Shown here one piece after another: positions 1 through 6,240 of a stretch of 12,805 nt of DNA. The stretch is taken from NCBI GenBank assembly GCA_964650405.1, contig CAZYTO010000164.1, positions 1 to 12,805 on the forward strand, in the 5' to 3' direction. Every line of letters starts with the position of its first letter. Positions within the stretch are counted from its first letter, which is position 1. The notes beneath the pieces were generated by a model. The model was given only the letters and a program-made list of their open reading frames with translations, searched no databases and was not told where the DNA came from. Both the position numbers and the translations under genes were made by a program. The stretch comes from CAZYTO01 sp964650405. Lineage in GTDB: Bacteria; Acidobacteriota; Thermoanaerobaculia; Gp7-AA8.

Positions 1-2539
1 CGTAGCGGAAGGTGAACGGATCGCGCTCGTTGTCGTCGTCCGACTTGTCCTTCGAATAGGTGTAGTTCACTTCGAACTGCACGTGATGCGACGGGCGCTT
101 GCGGAAGCCGAGGGTGATGCCGTCGTACTTGCTCTTGGCCGTCGACTCGACGACCGTCAGCGTGCCGATGCCGTTCGCGCCGCCGGCGCCGAGGCCCGTC
201 GACCACGGCGAGCCGAGAAGCGGGTCGTTGCGGTTCGTGAAGCGCGTGATGTGCTCACCCTTCGCGTAGTTGTACTTCACCAGGAAGCCGTAGTCCGTGA
301 ACACTTCCTGGTCCCAGGAGACGCTGGCCTGGTTGGTGCGCGGATTCTGGAAGTGCTTGTCGAAGACGAAGACGTCGGGATCGAACGGAGCGGAGATGCA
401 CGAAGCCGGGATCAGGTTCGGGTAGGCCGGAAGACTGGAGGAGCCGTCCGGGCAGGGCGGGTTGAAGCCGCTGTTGCGGAAGATCGTCTGTCCGCGGCTG
501 CCGTTGGTGGAACGCGACGAGGCCAGAGAGAGGCCCGGCACGCGGCCGTAGAAGATGCCGGCGTTGGCGCGGAACACCGACGAGCCGTTGCCCTTCGGAT
601 CCCAGGCGATGCCCAGGCGCGGCTGCCACATCTTGCGGTCGCTGGGGACCTTGCCGTTCGACGGGAAGGCCTGTCCGTGCGACGTCTTTCCGTAGAAGCC
701 TGCGTAGAAGACCTGGTCAGGCGGCGTGATGGGGTCGGGCTCGATCTCCGCCTCCCAGCGCAGGCCGTACTGCACGTTCAGGTGCGGCGAGACCTGCCAC
801 GAGTCCTGGGCGAAGACGGCCGGCTCGGTCTGGGGGATGCTTTGCGTGCCCGCGTCGGTGACGGAGACGTTGCCAACGCCGGCCTGTTGCAGGTAGAGCA
901 GCACAGGACCGGTGATGCTCGTACCGGCCGGACAGACGCCGGTCTGCGAGCTCGTGCCGTTCGAGCACTCCACGTAGTGCGAGTTGTGCAGGTAGTTGAG
1001 GAATCCGTCCGTCGAATCGAAGATGAAGCGGCCGTTGGCGAAGCCGAGGAAGGTCTGCACCGAGTTCACGCGGTTGAACTCGACGCCGGCCTTCATGTCG
1101 TGCGGGCCGTGCAGGAAGCTGAGGTTGTTGTTGAACTGCACGCGGGTGTCGTAGTACTTGACCGGGATGAAGAACGGCTCGCCGAAGCGGTAGCTCTTGA
1201 CGAAGTCGAAGGCCGTGTCGGGCAGCGGACGGTTCTGGCCGGTGATGTTCGGCCCGTTGTAGGGACGGGGGCGATTCTCTTTGGCGAACTGGAAGCGGAA
1301 CTCGTTCAGCAGCGACGTCTGCAGGGTGGTGGTCAGGCCGCCGACGATGGCGTTGGAGTAGTCCTTCTCCAGGGCGTTCGCGCTGCGGCCCCACGAGTTG
1401 ACGTCGAAGGTGCCGTTGTCCTGCTCCGACCAGGTGTAGTTGTAGCGGAGGTTGGCCAGGTTCTTGGCCGAGACGTTCCAGTCGCCTTTGAGCAGGAGGA
1501 CGCGGGCGTCATTGGTGTGCTTGATGGGCCCGTTCTCGCCGGGGCTGCCCAGTGCGGCGAAGGCGTCCACCACGCGCTGCTCGATGCGGGCGGCGTTGGT
1601 CTGCTTGGTCGTGCTGCCCTTCTGGTAGTCGAGGGCGGCGAAGTAGAAGAGCCTGTCGCGCTGGATTGGGCCTCCGAGGGTGAAGCCGGCCTGGGTCTGC
1701 TTGGCCGGGAAATTCTCCGTCGTGCCGTCGGGCAGCTTGGCGTTCGCGTTCAGCGAGTCGCCCTTGTACGTGATGTGAGCCGTGCCGCCGGTCTGGTTCG
1801 TGCCCGACTTGGTGATGACGTTGACGAAGCCGGACATGGAGCGCCCGAACTCGGCGTTGGCGCCGTCAGCCACGACCACCATCTCCTTCACCGCGTCGAG
1901 GTTGAAGGTGAAGGCCGGACGCTGGCCGCCGCGCTGCTCGCCGAAGAACGGATTGTTGAAGTCCGCGCCGTCGACGGAGACGTTGTTGGAGATGCCCTTC
2001 TGGCCGTTGATGGACAGCTCGTCGCCGTCCGGCCCCTGGACGATGGTCACGCCCGGCGTGAGCTTCGTGTAATCGAGGAAGTTGCGGCCGTTGTTCGGCA
2101 GCCCCTCCACGGACTTCTCGTCGATGCGGGTCGCCCCCTCCGTCCGCGCCGTCTCGATGAGCGGCGCCGCGGCGGTGACGACGATCTGTTCGGCGGCCGT
2201 GGCCTGCTTGAGCGTGATGGTGGTGGTCAGCGTCTGGCCGACGCCGAGGCTCAGGCCCTGCTGGACGACCGTGGCGAAGCCTTCCAGGTGTGCCGTGATC
2301 TGGTACGGCCCGAGGGGCAGCAGCACGGCCCGGAAGCGGCCGGAGGAGTCGGTCACCGCGACGCTCTCGAAGTTCGTGGCCGTGTTCTTCAGCGTCACGG
2401 TGACGCCGGGCACGGCCGCGCCCGTGCCGTCGACGACCGTACCTTCGATGTCGCCGGTGGTGGCATGAGACTGGGCGAGGAGCGGGAGCGCGAGGAGCAA
2501 TGCGAATGCGAGGAAGAGAAGCAGGGGCAAGCGACGCAC
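1..2539 (-). CDS. TonB-dependent receptor, Oar-like, with carboxypeptidase-regulatory N-terminal domain (C-terminus outside window)
   Basis: Outer-membrane TonB-dependent receptor that probably takes up a large or scarce substrate, often glycan- or peptide-derived in this family; the substrate cannot be read here. I translated 846 residues from a GTG at 2539 with no stop before the window edge, so the last barrel strands are missing. Residues 1-26 are a signal peptide (Arg-Arg, then a long Leu/Ala run, cleavage near LLAQS). Residues 28-110 fit a CarboxypepD_reg-like beta-sandwich (GDIEGTVVDGTGAAVPGVTV, then a GRFRAVLLPLGPYQ-type stretch). Residues 117-125 (EQIVVTAAA) resemble a TonB box. A plug domain follows with the NGRNFLDY, SVDGADFNNP and FGRSMSGFVNVITKSGTN hallmarks, then an aromatic-rich barrel. 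AAGGAGG lies 5 bases before the GTG and decides the start. It is divergent from gltP. All long ORFs on the opposite strand here are shadows of this gene. Confidence 0.93.
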   Translation of the reverse strand, partial: MRRLPLLLFLAFALLLALPLLAQSHATTGDIEGTVVDGTGAAVPGVTVTLKNTATNFESVAVTDSSGRFRAVLLPLGPYQITAHLEGFATVVQQGLSLGVGQTLTTTITLKQATAAEQIVVTAAAPLIETARTEGATRIDEKSVEGLPNNGRNFLDYTKLTPGVTIVQGPDGDELSINGQKGISNNVSVDGADFNNPFFGEQRGGQRPAFTFNLDAVKEMVVVADGANAEFGRSMSGFVNVITKSGTNQTGGTAHITYKGDSLNANAKLPDGTTENFPAKQTQAGFTLGGPIQRDRLFYFAALDYQKGSTTKQTNAARIEQRVVDAFAALGSPGENGPIKHTNDARVLLLKGDWNVSAKNLANLRYNYTWSEQDNGTFDVNSWGRSANALEKDYSNAIVGGLTTTLQTSLLNEFRFQFAKENRPRPYNGPNITGQNRPLPDTAFDFVKSYRFGEPFFIPVKYYDTRVQFNNNLSFLHGPHDMKAGVEFNRVNSVQTFLGFANGRFIFDSTDGFLNYLHNSHYVECSNGTSSQTGVCPAGTSITGPVLLYLQQAGVGNVSVTDAGTQSIPQTEPAVFAQDSWQVSPHLNVQYGLRWEAEIEPDPITPPDQVFYAGFYGKTSHGQAFPSNGKVPSDRKMWQPRLGIAWDPKGNGSSVFRANAGIFYGRVPGLSLASSRSTNGSRGQTIFRNSGFNPPCPDGSSSLPAYPNLIPASCISAPFDPDVFVFDKHFQNPRTNQASVSWDQEVFTDYGFLVKYNYAKGEHITRFTNRNDPLLGSPWSTGLGAGGANGIGTLTVVESTAKSKYDGITLGFRKRPSHHVQFEVNYTYSKDKSDDDNERDPFTFRY

Positions 2540-2544
2540 AGGGG

Positions 2545-2551
2545 CCTCCTT
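2545..2551 (-). promoter_or_regulatory. Shine-Dalgarno site of the TonB-dependent receptor
   Basis: On the minus strand AAGGAGG lies 5 bases upstream of the GTG at 2539. It fixes that GTG as the start, because the first in-frame ATG lies far inside the plug domain and would remove the signal peptide. A CATAAT at 2594-2599 (minus) could be a -10 box, but no convincing -35 is visible. Confidence 0.7.
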
Positions 2552-2673
2552 ACATTGTCGAATCTGCGAGGACGATGCGTGTGTGATCCGGGAATTATGG
2601 CCGAAAACTTATCGCGGAGCGCACCCTTCGTTCATCTTGTCTACACATGCTTCGGCACTCGGTCCCCTGCCCG

Positions 2674-2679
2674 TATACT
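2674..2679 (+). promoter_or_regulatory. TATACT -10 box of gltP, possibly a leaderless transcript
   Basis: TATACT ends 9 bases before the gltP ATG at 2689, and no Shine-Dalgarno sequence lies between them. A start site about 7 bases downstream of the box would fall at or next to the ATG. The pattern matches the TANNNT boxes placed directly before leaderless genes in several phyla. The -35 region (TTCGGC at 2651-2656, 17-base spacer) is weak. Confidence 0.5.
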
Positions 2680-2688
2680 CTCCCGCGC

Positions 2689-4107
2689 ATGGCCCTGCCG
2701 AAGCTGTCCCTCACGACGAAGATTTTCATCGGACTCATCGCCGGCGTGCTGCTCGGCGCCCTCCTCCCGGACTGTGGTGTGGCGATGCGGCCGATCTCGC
2801 TGCTCTTTCTCAACCTGATCAAGTCGATCATTGCGCCGCTGATCTTTGCCACGCTGGTCATCGGCATCGCCGGGACGGGCGACATCAAGCAGGTGGGGCG
2901 CATCGGGCTGAAGTCCCTGCTCTACTTCGAGATCGTGACGACGTTCGCCCTCTTCATCGGCCTGGGCGCGGTGAACCTGACCAAGCCGGGCGTGGGCGTG
3001 TCCCTCTCCAATCACAAGGAGCAGACCGTCGACAAGGCCATGCTGGCCGACCGTGCCTCGCAGCTCGCCAAACAGGCCAACGACGCCATTAAGCGTCACG
3101 ATGCCGAGGCTGCGGCGGCCAATGCGGCCGCCGCGGCGGAAGCCTCGGCGGGCGTCTTCCGCGCCGACGATCCGCCGGCCAAGCCGCAGAAGTTCAGCGA
3201 CCTGCTCGTCCACCTGGCCCCGGCCTCGATCCTCAAGGCCATGGCCGACGGCGACGTCCTGCAGATCGTCGTCTTCACCGTGCTCTTCGCCCTGGCCGTC
3301 ACCAGCGTCGGCGCGAAGGCCAAGCCCATCGTGGCCTGGTGCGAGTCGCTGGCGGACGTCATGTTCCGGTTCACCGAGTACGTGATGCAGTTCGCTCCGT
3401 TCGGGGTGGCCGCCGCCATGGCCAATACCGTCGGCCATTCGGTGAAGGAAGGCCGCGGCCTGGACGTGCTGCTCAACCTGGCCAAGCTGGTCGGCACGCT
3501 CTACGGTGCGCTGATCGTCTTCCTGCTCGTCGTCCTGCTGCCGGTGGCGCTCCTGGCGCGCGTTCCCCTGCGCGACTTCATCCGCGCCGTGAAGACGCCC
3601 GCGGCCATCGCCTTCGCCACGACCTCCTCGGAGTCGGCGCTCCCGAAAGCCATGGAGAACATGGAACGTCTCGGCGTGCCGCGGCGCATCGTCGGCTTCG
3701 TGCTGCCCACGGGCTACAGCTTCAACCTCGACGGCACGACGCTCTACCTCTCCCTGGCAGCCATCTTCATCGCCCAGGCCGCAGGTGTGAGCCTCTCCTG
3801 GGGCCAGCAGATCTTCATGATGCTCACGCTGATGCTGACGTCGAAGGGCGTAGCCGGCGTGCCGCGCGCCTCGCTGGTCATCCTCCTCGGCACCCTGGCG
3901 TCGTTCCACCTGCCGGTGGAGGGCGTGCTGGTCATCGTCGGCGTGGACGAGCTGATGGACATGGCCCGCACCTGCGTCAACGTCATCGGCAACTGCCTGG
4001 CCACGGTCGTCGTGGCGCGGTGGGAGGGAGCCTTCCGCACGCAGGAGTGGCTGGCCGAGGAGCCGGCGCTCGAGCAGGTCACGGGACAGCCCGCCATCGC
4101 GGGATAG
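2689..4107 (+). CDS. gltP: Proton/glutamate (dicarboxylate/amino acid:cation) symporter, GltP-like
   Basis: Inner-membrane secondary transporter of the DAACS family (472 aa; E. coli GltP is about 437), importing glutamate/aspartate or related acids. The N-terminal half shares the stretch TLVIGIAGTGDIKQVGRIG with GltP (residues 56-73). The transport core is complete: HP1 serine motif TTSSES (311-316), TM7 motif NLDGT (346-350), HP2 TSKGVAGVP (384-392), and TM8 with D424, R427, T428 and N431, which match the substrate-binding residues of archaeal GltPh. Position 435 is Asn where Na+-coupled GltPh has Asp405, as in proton-coupled GltP, so proton coupling is inferred. The TM3-TM4 loop (about 105-168) is much longer than in GltP and holds an Ala/charged, probably helical stretch around 120-153. 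An ATG at 2647 in the same frame would add 14 unlikely residues; the ATG at 2689 begins the conserved helix. Confidence 0.92.
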   Translation: MALPKLSLTTKIFIGLIAGVLLGALLPDCGVAMRPISLLFLNLIKSIIAPLIFATLVIGIAGTGDIKQVGRIGLKSLLYFEIVTTFALFIGLGAVNLTKPGVGVSLSNHKEQTVDKAMLADRASQLAKQANDAIKRHDAEAAAANAAAAAEASAGVFRADDPPAKPQKFSDLLVHLAPASILKAMADGDVLQIVVFTVLFALAVTSVGAKAKPIVAWCESLADVMFRFTEYVMQFAPFGVAAAMANTVGHSVKEGRGLDVLLNLAKLVGTLYGALIVFLLVVLLPVALLARVPLRDFIRAVKTPAAIAFATTSSESALPKAMENMERLGVPRRIVGFVLPTGYSFNLDGTTLYLSLAAIFIAQAAGVSLSWGQQIFMMLTLMLTSKGVAGVPRASLVILLGTLASFHLPVEGVLVIVGVDELMDMARTCVNVIGNCLATVVVARWEGAFRTQEWLAEEPALEQVTGQPAIAG

Positions 4108-4131
4108 CGGGCGGTGCCGCTGCCGCCCGCT
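4106..4131 (+). terminator. Strong hairpin at the gltP stop codon
   Basis: AGCGGGCGG at 4106-4114 and CCGCCCGCT at 4123-4131 form a perfect 9-bp stem around an 8-base loop. The stem starts inside the TAG stop of gltP. No U-tract follows, so it is a terminator-like or 3'-end-stabilising hairpin and not a textbook intrinsic terminator. Confidence 0.5.
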
Positions 4132-4211
4132 GGCTCGGCGCGGCCGGGCCTGCTCGTTTCACGGCCGAGTGCATCCCGCTTGCACGTTTTTCAGAGCGGA
4201 GGTGTCGCTTC

Positions 4212-4658
4212 ATGAGACACACAACCGCTCTTTTCGCCATCCTTTCCCTCGCCGCCTTCGGAGCCTGCGCGTCGTCGCAGCAGGGCGCTGGGCCGCCGGT
4301 GAGCGTGCACATCGCGCCCGTCGAGACGTCGAGCGACCTCTTCTACTTTCCGGGTCCCATCGGCCTCCGTTACGGCGTGGAAGTGAGCAACCCGTCGAAC
4401 GAACCGGTCACCCTGCGCCGGCTGGACCTGCACTCGTTCGGCGGCGGCGCCTACGCCCTCCGCGCGAACTCGACCCCGATGAACGTGAGAGTCCCGGCCG
4501 GCGCCTCGAAGACGTTCTCCATCTCCACGTGGGGACGCGCCCGCGGCGGCTACCTCAGCGCCGGCGAGCCCGTCGTCCTGCAGGGCACGGCCTACTTCGA
4601 CAGCCCGAAGGGCCCGTTCGTGAAGCTGTTCCAGGAGAACGTGCAGACGTATCCGTAG
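4212..4658 (+). CDS. Small putative lipoprotein, possibly LEA/WHy-like beta-sandwich
   Basis: A 148-residue exported protein of unknown function. GGAGGT at 4198-4203 sits 8 bases before the ATG at 4212 and supports the start. Residues 1-19 form a short signal peptide ending in LAAFGAC. The Cys suggests a lipobox, but Phe at -3 is atypical, so lipidation is likely and not certain. The rest alternates beta-prone stretches with a VSNPSNEPVTLRRLDL segment and a late VVLQGTAYFD strand. That pattern recalls LEA type-2/WHy-like Ig-fold proteins, where a new beta strand follows an N-P-N/S-P-S type turn. This fold guess rests on pattern only. It is separated from gltP by the hairpin, so it is probably transcribed on its own. 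Confidence 0.8.
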   Translation: MRHTTALFAILSLAAFGACASSQQGAGPPVSVHIAPVETSSDLFYFPGPIGLRYGVEVSNPSNEPVTLRRLDLHSFGGGAYALRANSTPMNVRVPAGASKTFSISTWGRARGGYLSAGEPVVLQGTAYFDSPKGPFVKLFQENVQTYP

Positions 4659-4733
4659 GACGGGGCTGACGGGGTTGCACGGCGGGCGGACGAGCGGTGA
4701 GGGCGGCGCACGGGAGGCGGCGAACTTGGGGGC

Positions 4734-4803
4734 GGTACCAGGTGCCAGGTGCCGGGTACCAGGTGCCGGGTATCGGGTGTCGGGGATCAGGCACGAGGTA
4801 TCG
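4734..4803. repeat. Ten-copy heptanucleotide tandem repeat, consensus GGTGCCR
   Basis: Ten consecutive 7-base units starting at 4734: GGTACCA, GGTGCCA, GGTGCCG, GGTACCA, GGTGCCG, GGTATCG, GGTGTCG, GGGATCA, GGCACGA, GGTATCG. The left units are close to consensus and the right ones decay. It lies in the intergenic region 4659-4916, between the lipoprotein and the tRNA promoter. The unit contains GGTACC, a perfect palindrome. Heptanucleotide repeats of this look are scattered in intergenic DNA of several high-GC and cyanobacterial genomes; a role is unknown. The rest of 4659-4916 shows nothing else except the tRNA promoter. Confidence 0.9.
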
Positions 4804-4894
4804 TCTCGGCACGACGGATGGCGCCACCATGACGGCTGAAGGGGCGGCATTTGCCGCCTCCCGCGTCGCTCGCGCCCGCCCGCCGTCGCTGTTG

Positions 4895-4900
4895 TACAAT
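4895..4900 (+). promoter_or_regulatory. -10 box (TACAAT) of tRNA-Gly
   Basis: TACAAT ends 16 bases before the mature 5' end of the tRNA at 4917, a normal distance for a short 5' leader. The expected -35 position is GC-rich and shows no match. Confidence 0.5.
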
Positions 4901-4916
4901 CGCCCTACCAACAGCT

Positions 4917-4992
4917 GCGGGCGTAGCTCAGTTGGTAGAGTAGGAGCTTCCCAAGCTCTTGGTCGCGGGTTCGAATCCCGTCGCCCGCTCCA
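4917..4992 (+). tRNA. tRNA-Gly, anticodon CCC (4950-4952)
   Basis: A 76-base cloverleaf. Acceptor arms GCGGGCG (4917-4923) and CGCCCGC (4982-4988) pair perfectly, followed by T and an encoded CCA (4990-4992). The D-stem GCTC/GAGT, anticodon stem GGAGC/GCTCT with loop TTCCCAA, and T-arm GCGGG-TTCGAAT-CCCGT all fold, with a few G-U pairs. Anticodon CCC reads GGG glycine codons. Its 3' 47 bases recur at 9167-9213, which marks it as the integration site of the island to its right. The gene itself is intact, as expected when an integrase restores the tRNA 3' end. Confidence 0.95.
4946..4992 (+). repeat. attL-like direct repeat (3' end of tRNA-Gly)
   Basis: The 47 bases from the anticodon stem to CCA match 9167-9213 at 45 of 47 positions. 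The differences are 4951 C versus 9172 G (in the anticodon) and 4972 C versus 9193 G (in the T-loop). Tyrosine integrases of islands commonly use exactly this anticodon-to-3'-end segment. Confidence 0.85.
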
Positions 4993-5004
4993 ATGCAAAT
5001 GTCA

Positions 5005-5026
5005 GAACCGAAGCTTGTTACGGTTC
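5005..5026 (+). terminator. Possible tRNA-Gly terminator hairpin
   Basis: GAACCG (5005-5010) and CGGTTC (5021-5026) form a 6-bp stem with a 10-base loop, 12 bases after the tRNA. It is followed by an AT-rich stretch but no clean U-tract. The stem is modest, so this is tentative. Confidence 0.3.
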
Positions 5027-5061
5027 GACGATAAATTCCTTCCCTTAATCAATCGCAGGTA

Positions 5062-5085
5062 GGGTGTCCACGTGGGTGTCCACGC
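5062..5085. repeat. Two tandem 12-base units containing GGGTGTCCAC near the left island end
   Basis: GGGTGTCCACGT (5062-5073) is followed directly by GGGTGTCCACGC (5074-5085). A third copy of the 10-mer occurs in the same orientation at 9056-9065, about 100 bases inside the right end. Short repeats inside both ends of an island can be integrase arm sites; that role is inferred only. Confidence 0.55.
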
Positions 5086-5177
5086 TGCCACATGGGTGCC
5101 CGCGATACGGGGCAAGTGCGGGCATGGCGATTAGCGACTGAAGCTGCTTTGGAAGGCGGTAGATGAGAGAGTTTGCG

Positions 5178-5333
5178 TCACAAGTTTAGAGGATCATCAA
5201 TCGGGAAGCGGCCATCGGTGGCAATCCACTCGGTGAGCAGATTCACCAACGCTGCCACTACTTCTTCATCGCTCCATTTCCGCTCTCCATGTTGTAGAAG
5301 GCGACGATGCACGCGCGCCATCTCTTGGTTCAT
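5178..5333 (-). CDS. Small hypothetical protein
   Basis: A 51-residue ORF from the ATG at 5333 to the TGA at 5178, inside the left end of the island and divergent from radC. I do not recognise it. Composition looks coding: an N-terminal basic helix (MNQEMARVHRRLLQHGERKW), then an amphipathic helix DEEVVAALVNLLTEWI, ending FPIDDPLNL. The frame stays open upstream to about 5696, and residues just before the ATG (ARDAPPSER) also read sensibly, so the gene may be a truncated 3' end of a longer one. No clear Shine-Dalgarno is present (GAGAGG abuts the ATG). It could be a small partner or regulator, or a gene remnant. Confidence 0.45.
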   Translation of the reverse strand: MNQEMARVHRRLLQHGERKWSDEEVVAALVNLLTEWIATDGRFPIDDPLNL

Positions 5334-5412
5334 CCTCTCAGAAGGTGGTGCGTCCCGCGCCTCCAGTGGTGGTGGGTTTGCCTTGTCGTCGATTCCGAGG
5401 GAAGCTCGTTGT

Positions 5413-5667
5413 GTGCAGGCGCATCGGGTCAGGATTGCCGACATTCCGTTGGATGAACGCCCGCGAGAAAGAATGGTTCGCGCGGGAGTAGTGGCGCTGT
5501 CGGATTCCGAGTTGGTGGCGTTGCTGATCGAGCCCGGATGGTGCGGCAAGAGTGCGCTGGAGATCGCGCGTGAACTGGTGGCCGATGGTTTGCTCGCGCT
5601 TGCGCGCCGCGAGTGGATTTCTTGTCGGGCGATCGGCAGTCTGTGTACGCTTCGTTTCGCCCGGTGA
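5413..5667 (+). CDS. radC: RadC-like protein, N-terminal part (interrupted by assembly gap)
   Basis: This encodes the RadC N-terminal helical region. From a GTG at 5413, with GAGGGA about 10 bases upstream, it reads VRIADIPLDERPRERMVRAG, then ALSDSELVALLIEPG and GKSALEIARELVADG, matching the family pattern of RPRERL, ALSDAELLA and GKS-LARELL. Near residue 73 it enters the AIGSL helix-hairpin-helix-like stretch and stops at a TGA (5665-5667). The 134-base section between 5629 and the gap is an imperfect copy of sequence just after the gap, where the stop codon is ATC. Joining 5628 to 5763 gives one in-frame RadC of about 230 residues, close to the normal family length, so the stop is probably an assembly or variant artefact. 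The role of RadC is uncertain; despite its name it is not a proven repair factor, and it is frequent on mobile elements. Confidence 0.7.
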   Translation: MQAHRVRIADIPLDERPRERMVRAGVVALSDSELVALLIEPGWCGKSALEIARELVADGLLALARREWISCRAIGSLCTLRFAR

Positions 5668-5750
5668 GGCGCGGGGCTGGAGCTGGGGCGGGACATGGGA
5701 GAGCCAGCGCTCGCTCTCGCCCGACATATTCAGAAGAGTCTCGGACTTCG

Positions 5751-5760
5751 NNNNNNNNNN
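5751..5760. other. Assembly gap (10 N) inside radC with duplicated flanks
   Basis: Bases 5629 to about 5697 and 5763 to about 5831 align without gaps at roughly 83% by eye; further on, similarity continues weakly with small indels. The two contig ends therefore cover the same stretch of radC, and the 10 N do not represent missing sequence. Confidence 0.85.
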
Positions 5761-6239
5761 GAGCGATCGGCAGTCTGGGTCCGCTTCGTGTCGCCCGGAT
5801 CGGCGCGGCGCTGGAACTGGGGCGGCGGATCGCGACGTTGTCGACGAGTCTTTCGAATCCGGTACAGGATCCTGCCGCGGCCGCGGAGCAACTCATCGCC
5901 GCGTATGGACATCGGGTGCAAGAGACATTCGGCGGCATCTATCTGGATTCGCGAAATCGCGTGGTCAGCCAGCGCGAGATTTATCTGGGTACGCTGAGCT
6001 CAGCGAATGTATCCGCGCGCGACGTCTTCCGGTGGGCGCTGCATGACCATGCGGCCTCCGTGATCGTGTTTCACAATCATCCGTCCGGGGATCCGTCGCC
6101 GTCGCCGGAAGACCTGGCGTTCACGTCGGAGCTCAGCAGCGTCGGCGAGGCGCTGGAGGTCGAGGTGCTCGATCATCTGATCGTTGCGCGGAGCGGTTTC
6201 GTTTCGTTCAGGCAACGCGGGCTGATGGTGAGCTCGTAG
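5761..6239 (+). CDS. radC: RadC-like JAB/MPN+ domain protein, C-terminal part
   Basis: This carries the end of the helix-hairpin-helix region (AIGSLGPLRVARIGAALELG) and the whole JAMM/MPN+ domain. The metal-binding signature HNHPSGDPSPSPED is intact and preceded by ARDVFRWALHDHAASVIVF, as in the RadC family; the segment GIYLDSRNRVVSQREIYLGT matches the first strands. The protein ends VSFRQRGLMVSS, a typical RadC C-terminus. It is open at the 5' side because of the gap, and joins in frame to the N-terminal part at 5413-5628. The family fold is that of a zinc isopeptidase, but no substrate is established for RadC. Its stop is one base from the stop of the convergent repressor gene. Confidence 0.88.
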
Positions 6240-6240
6240 G

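Noticed and set aside
83..2818. Very long (911 aa) plus-strand open frame
   Set aside because: It is antisense to the TonB-dependent receptor, very rich in Arg/Val/Ala/Gly, with no domain sense; GC-rich codons leave the opposite strand open.
2641..3909. 422-aa minus-strand open frame over gltP
   Set aside because: Shadow of the symporter gene; low-complexity Arg/Gly/Glu/Asp composition.
4734..4803. CRISPR array
   Set aside because: Units are 7 bases with no spacers and no cas genes.
4555..4998. Minus-strand ORF reading SGRRDSNPRPRAWEAP
   Set aside because: This is the well-known spurious protein made by translating the antisense of a tRNA 3' half. The related ORF at 9160-9351 has the same cause and confirms only the tRNA repeat.
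4993..5177. Integrase remnant on the minus strand next to attL
   Set aside because: The WTP-like phrases come from the 12-base repeat; no catalytic Arg-His-Arg-Tyr motif or long frame is present.
5173..5412. Extended N-terminus of radC from 5173
   Set aside because: Residues before the GTG at 5413 are Arg/Ser-rich non-family sequence antisense to the small minus-strand ORF; RadC homology starts at VRIADIP.
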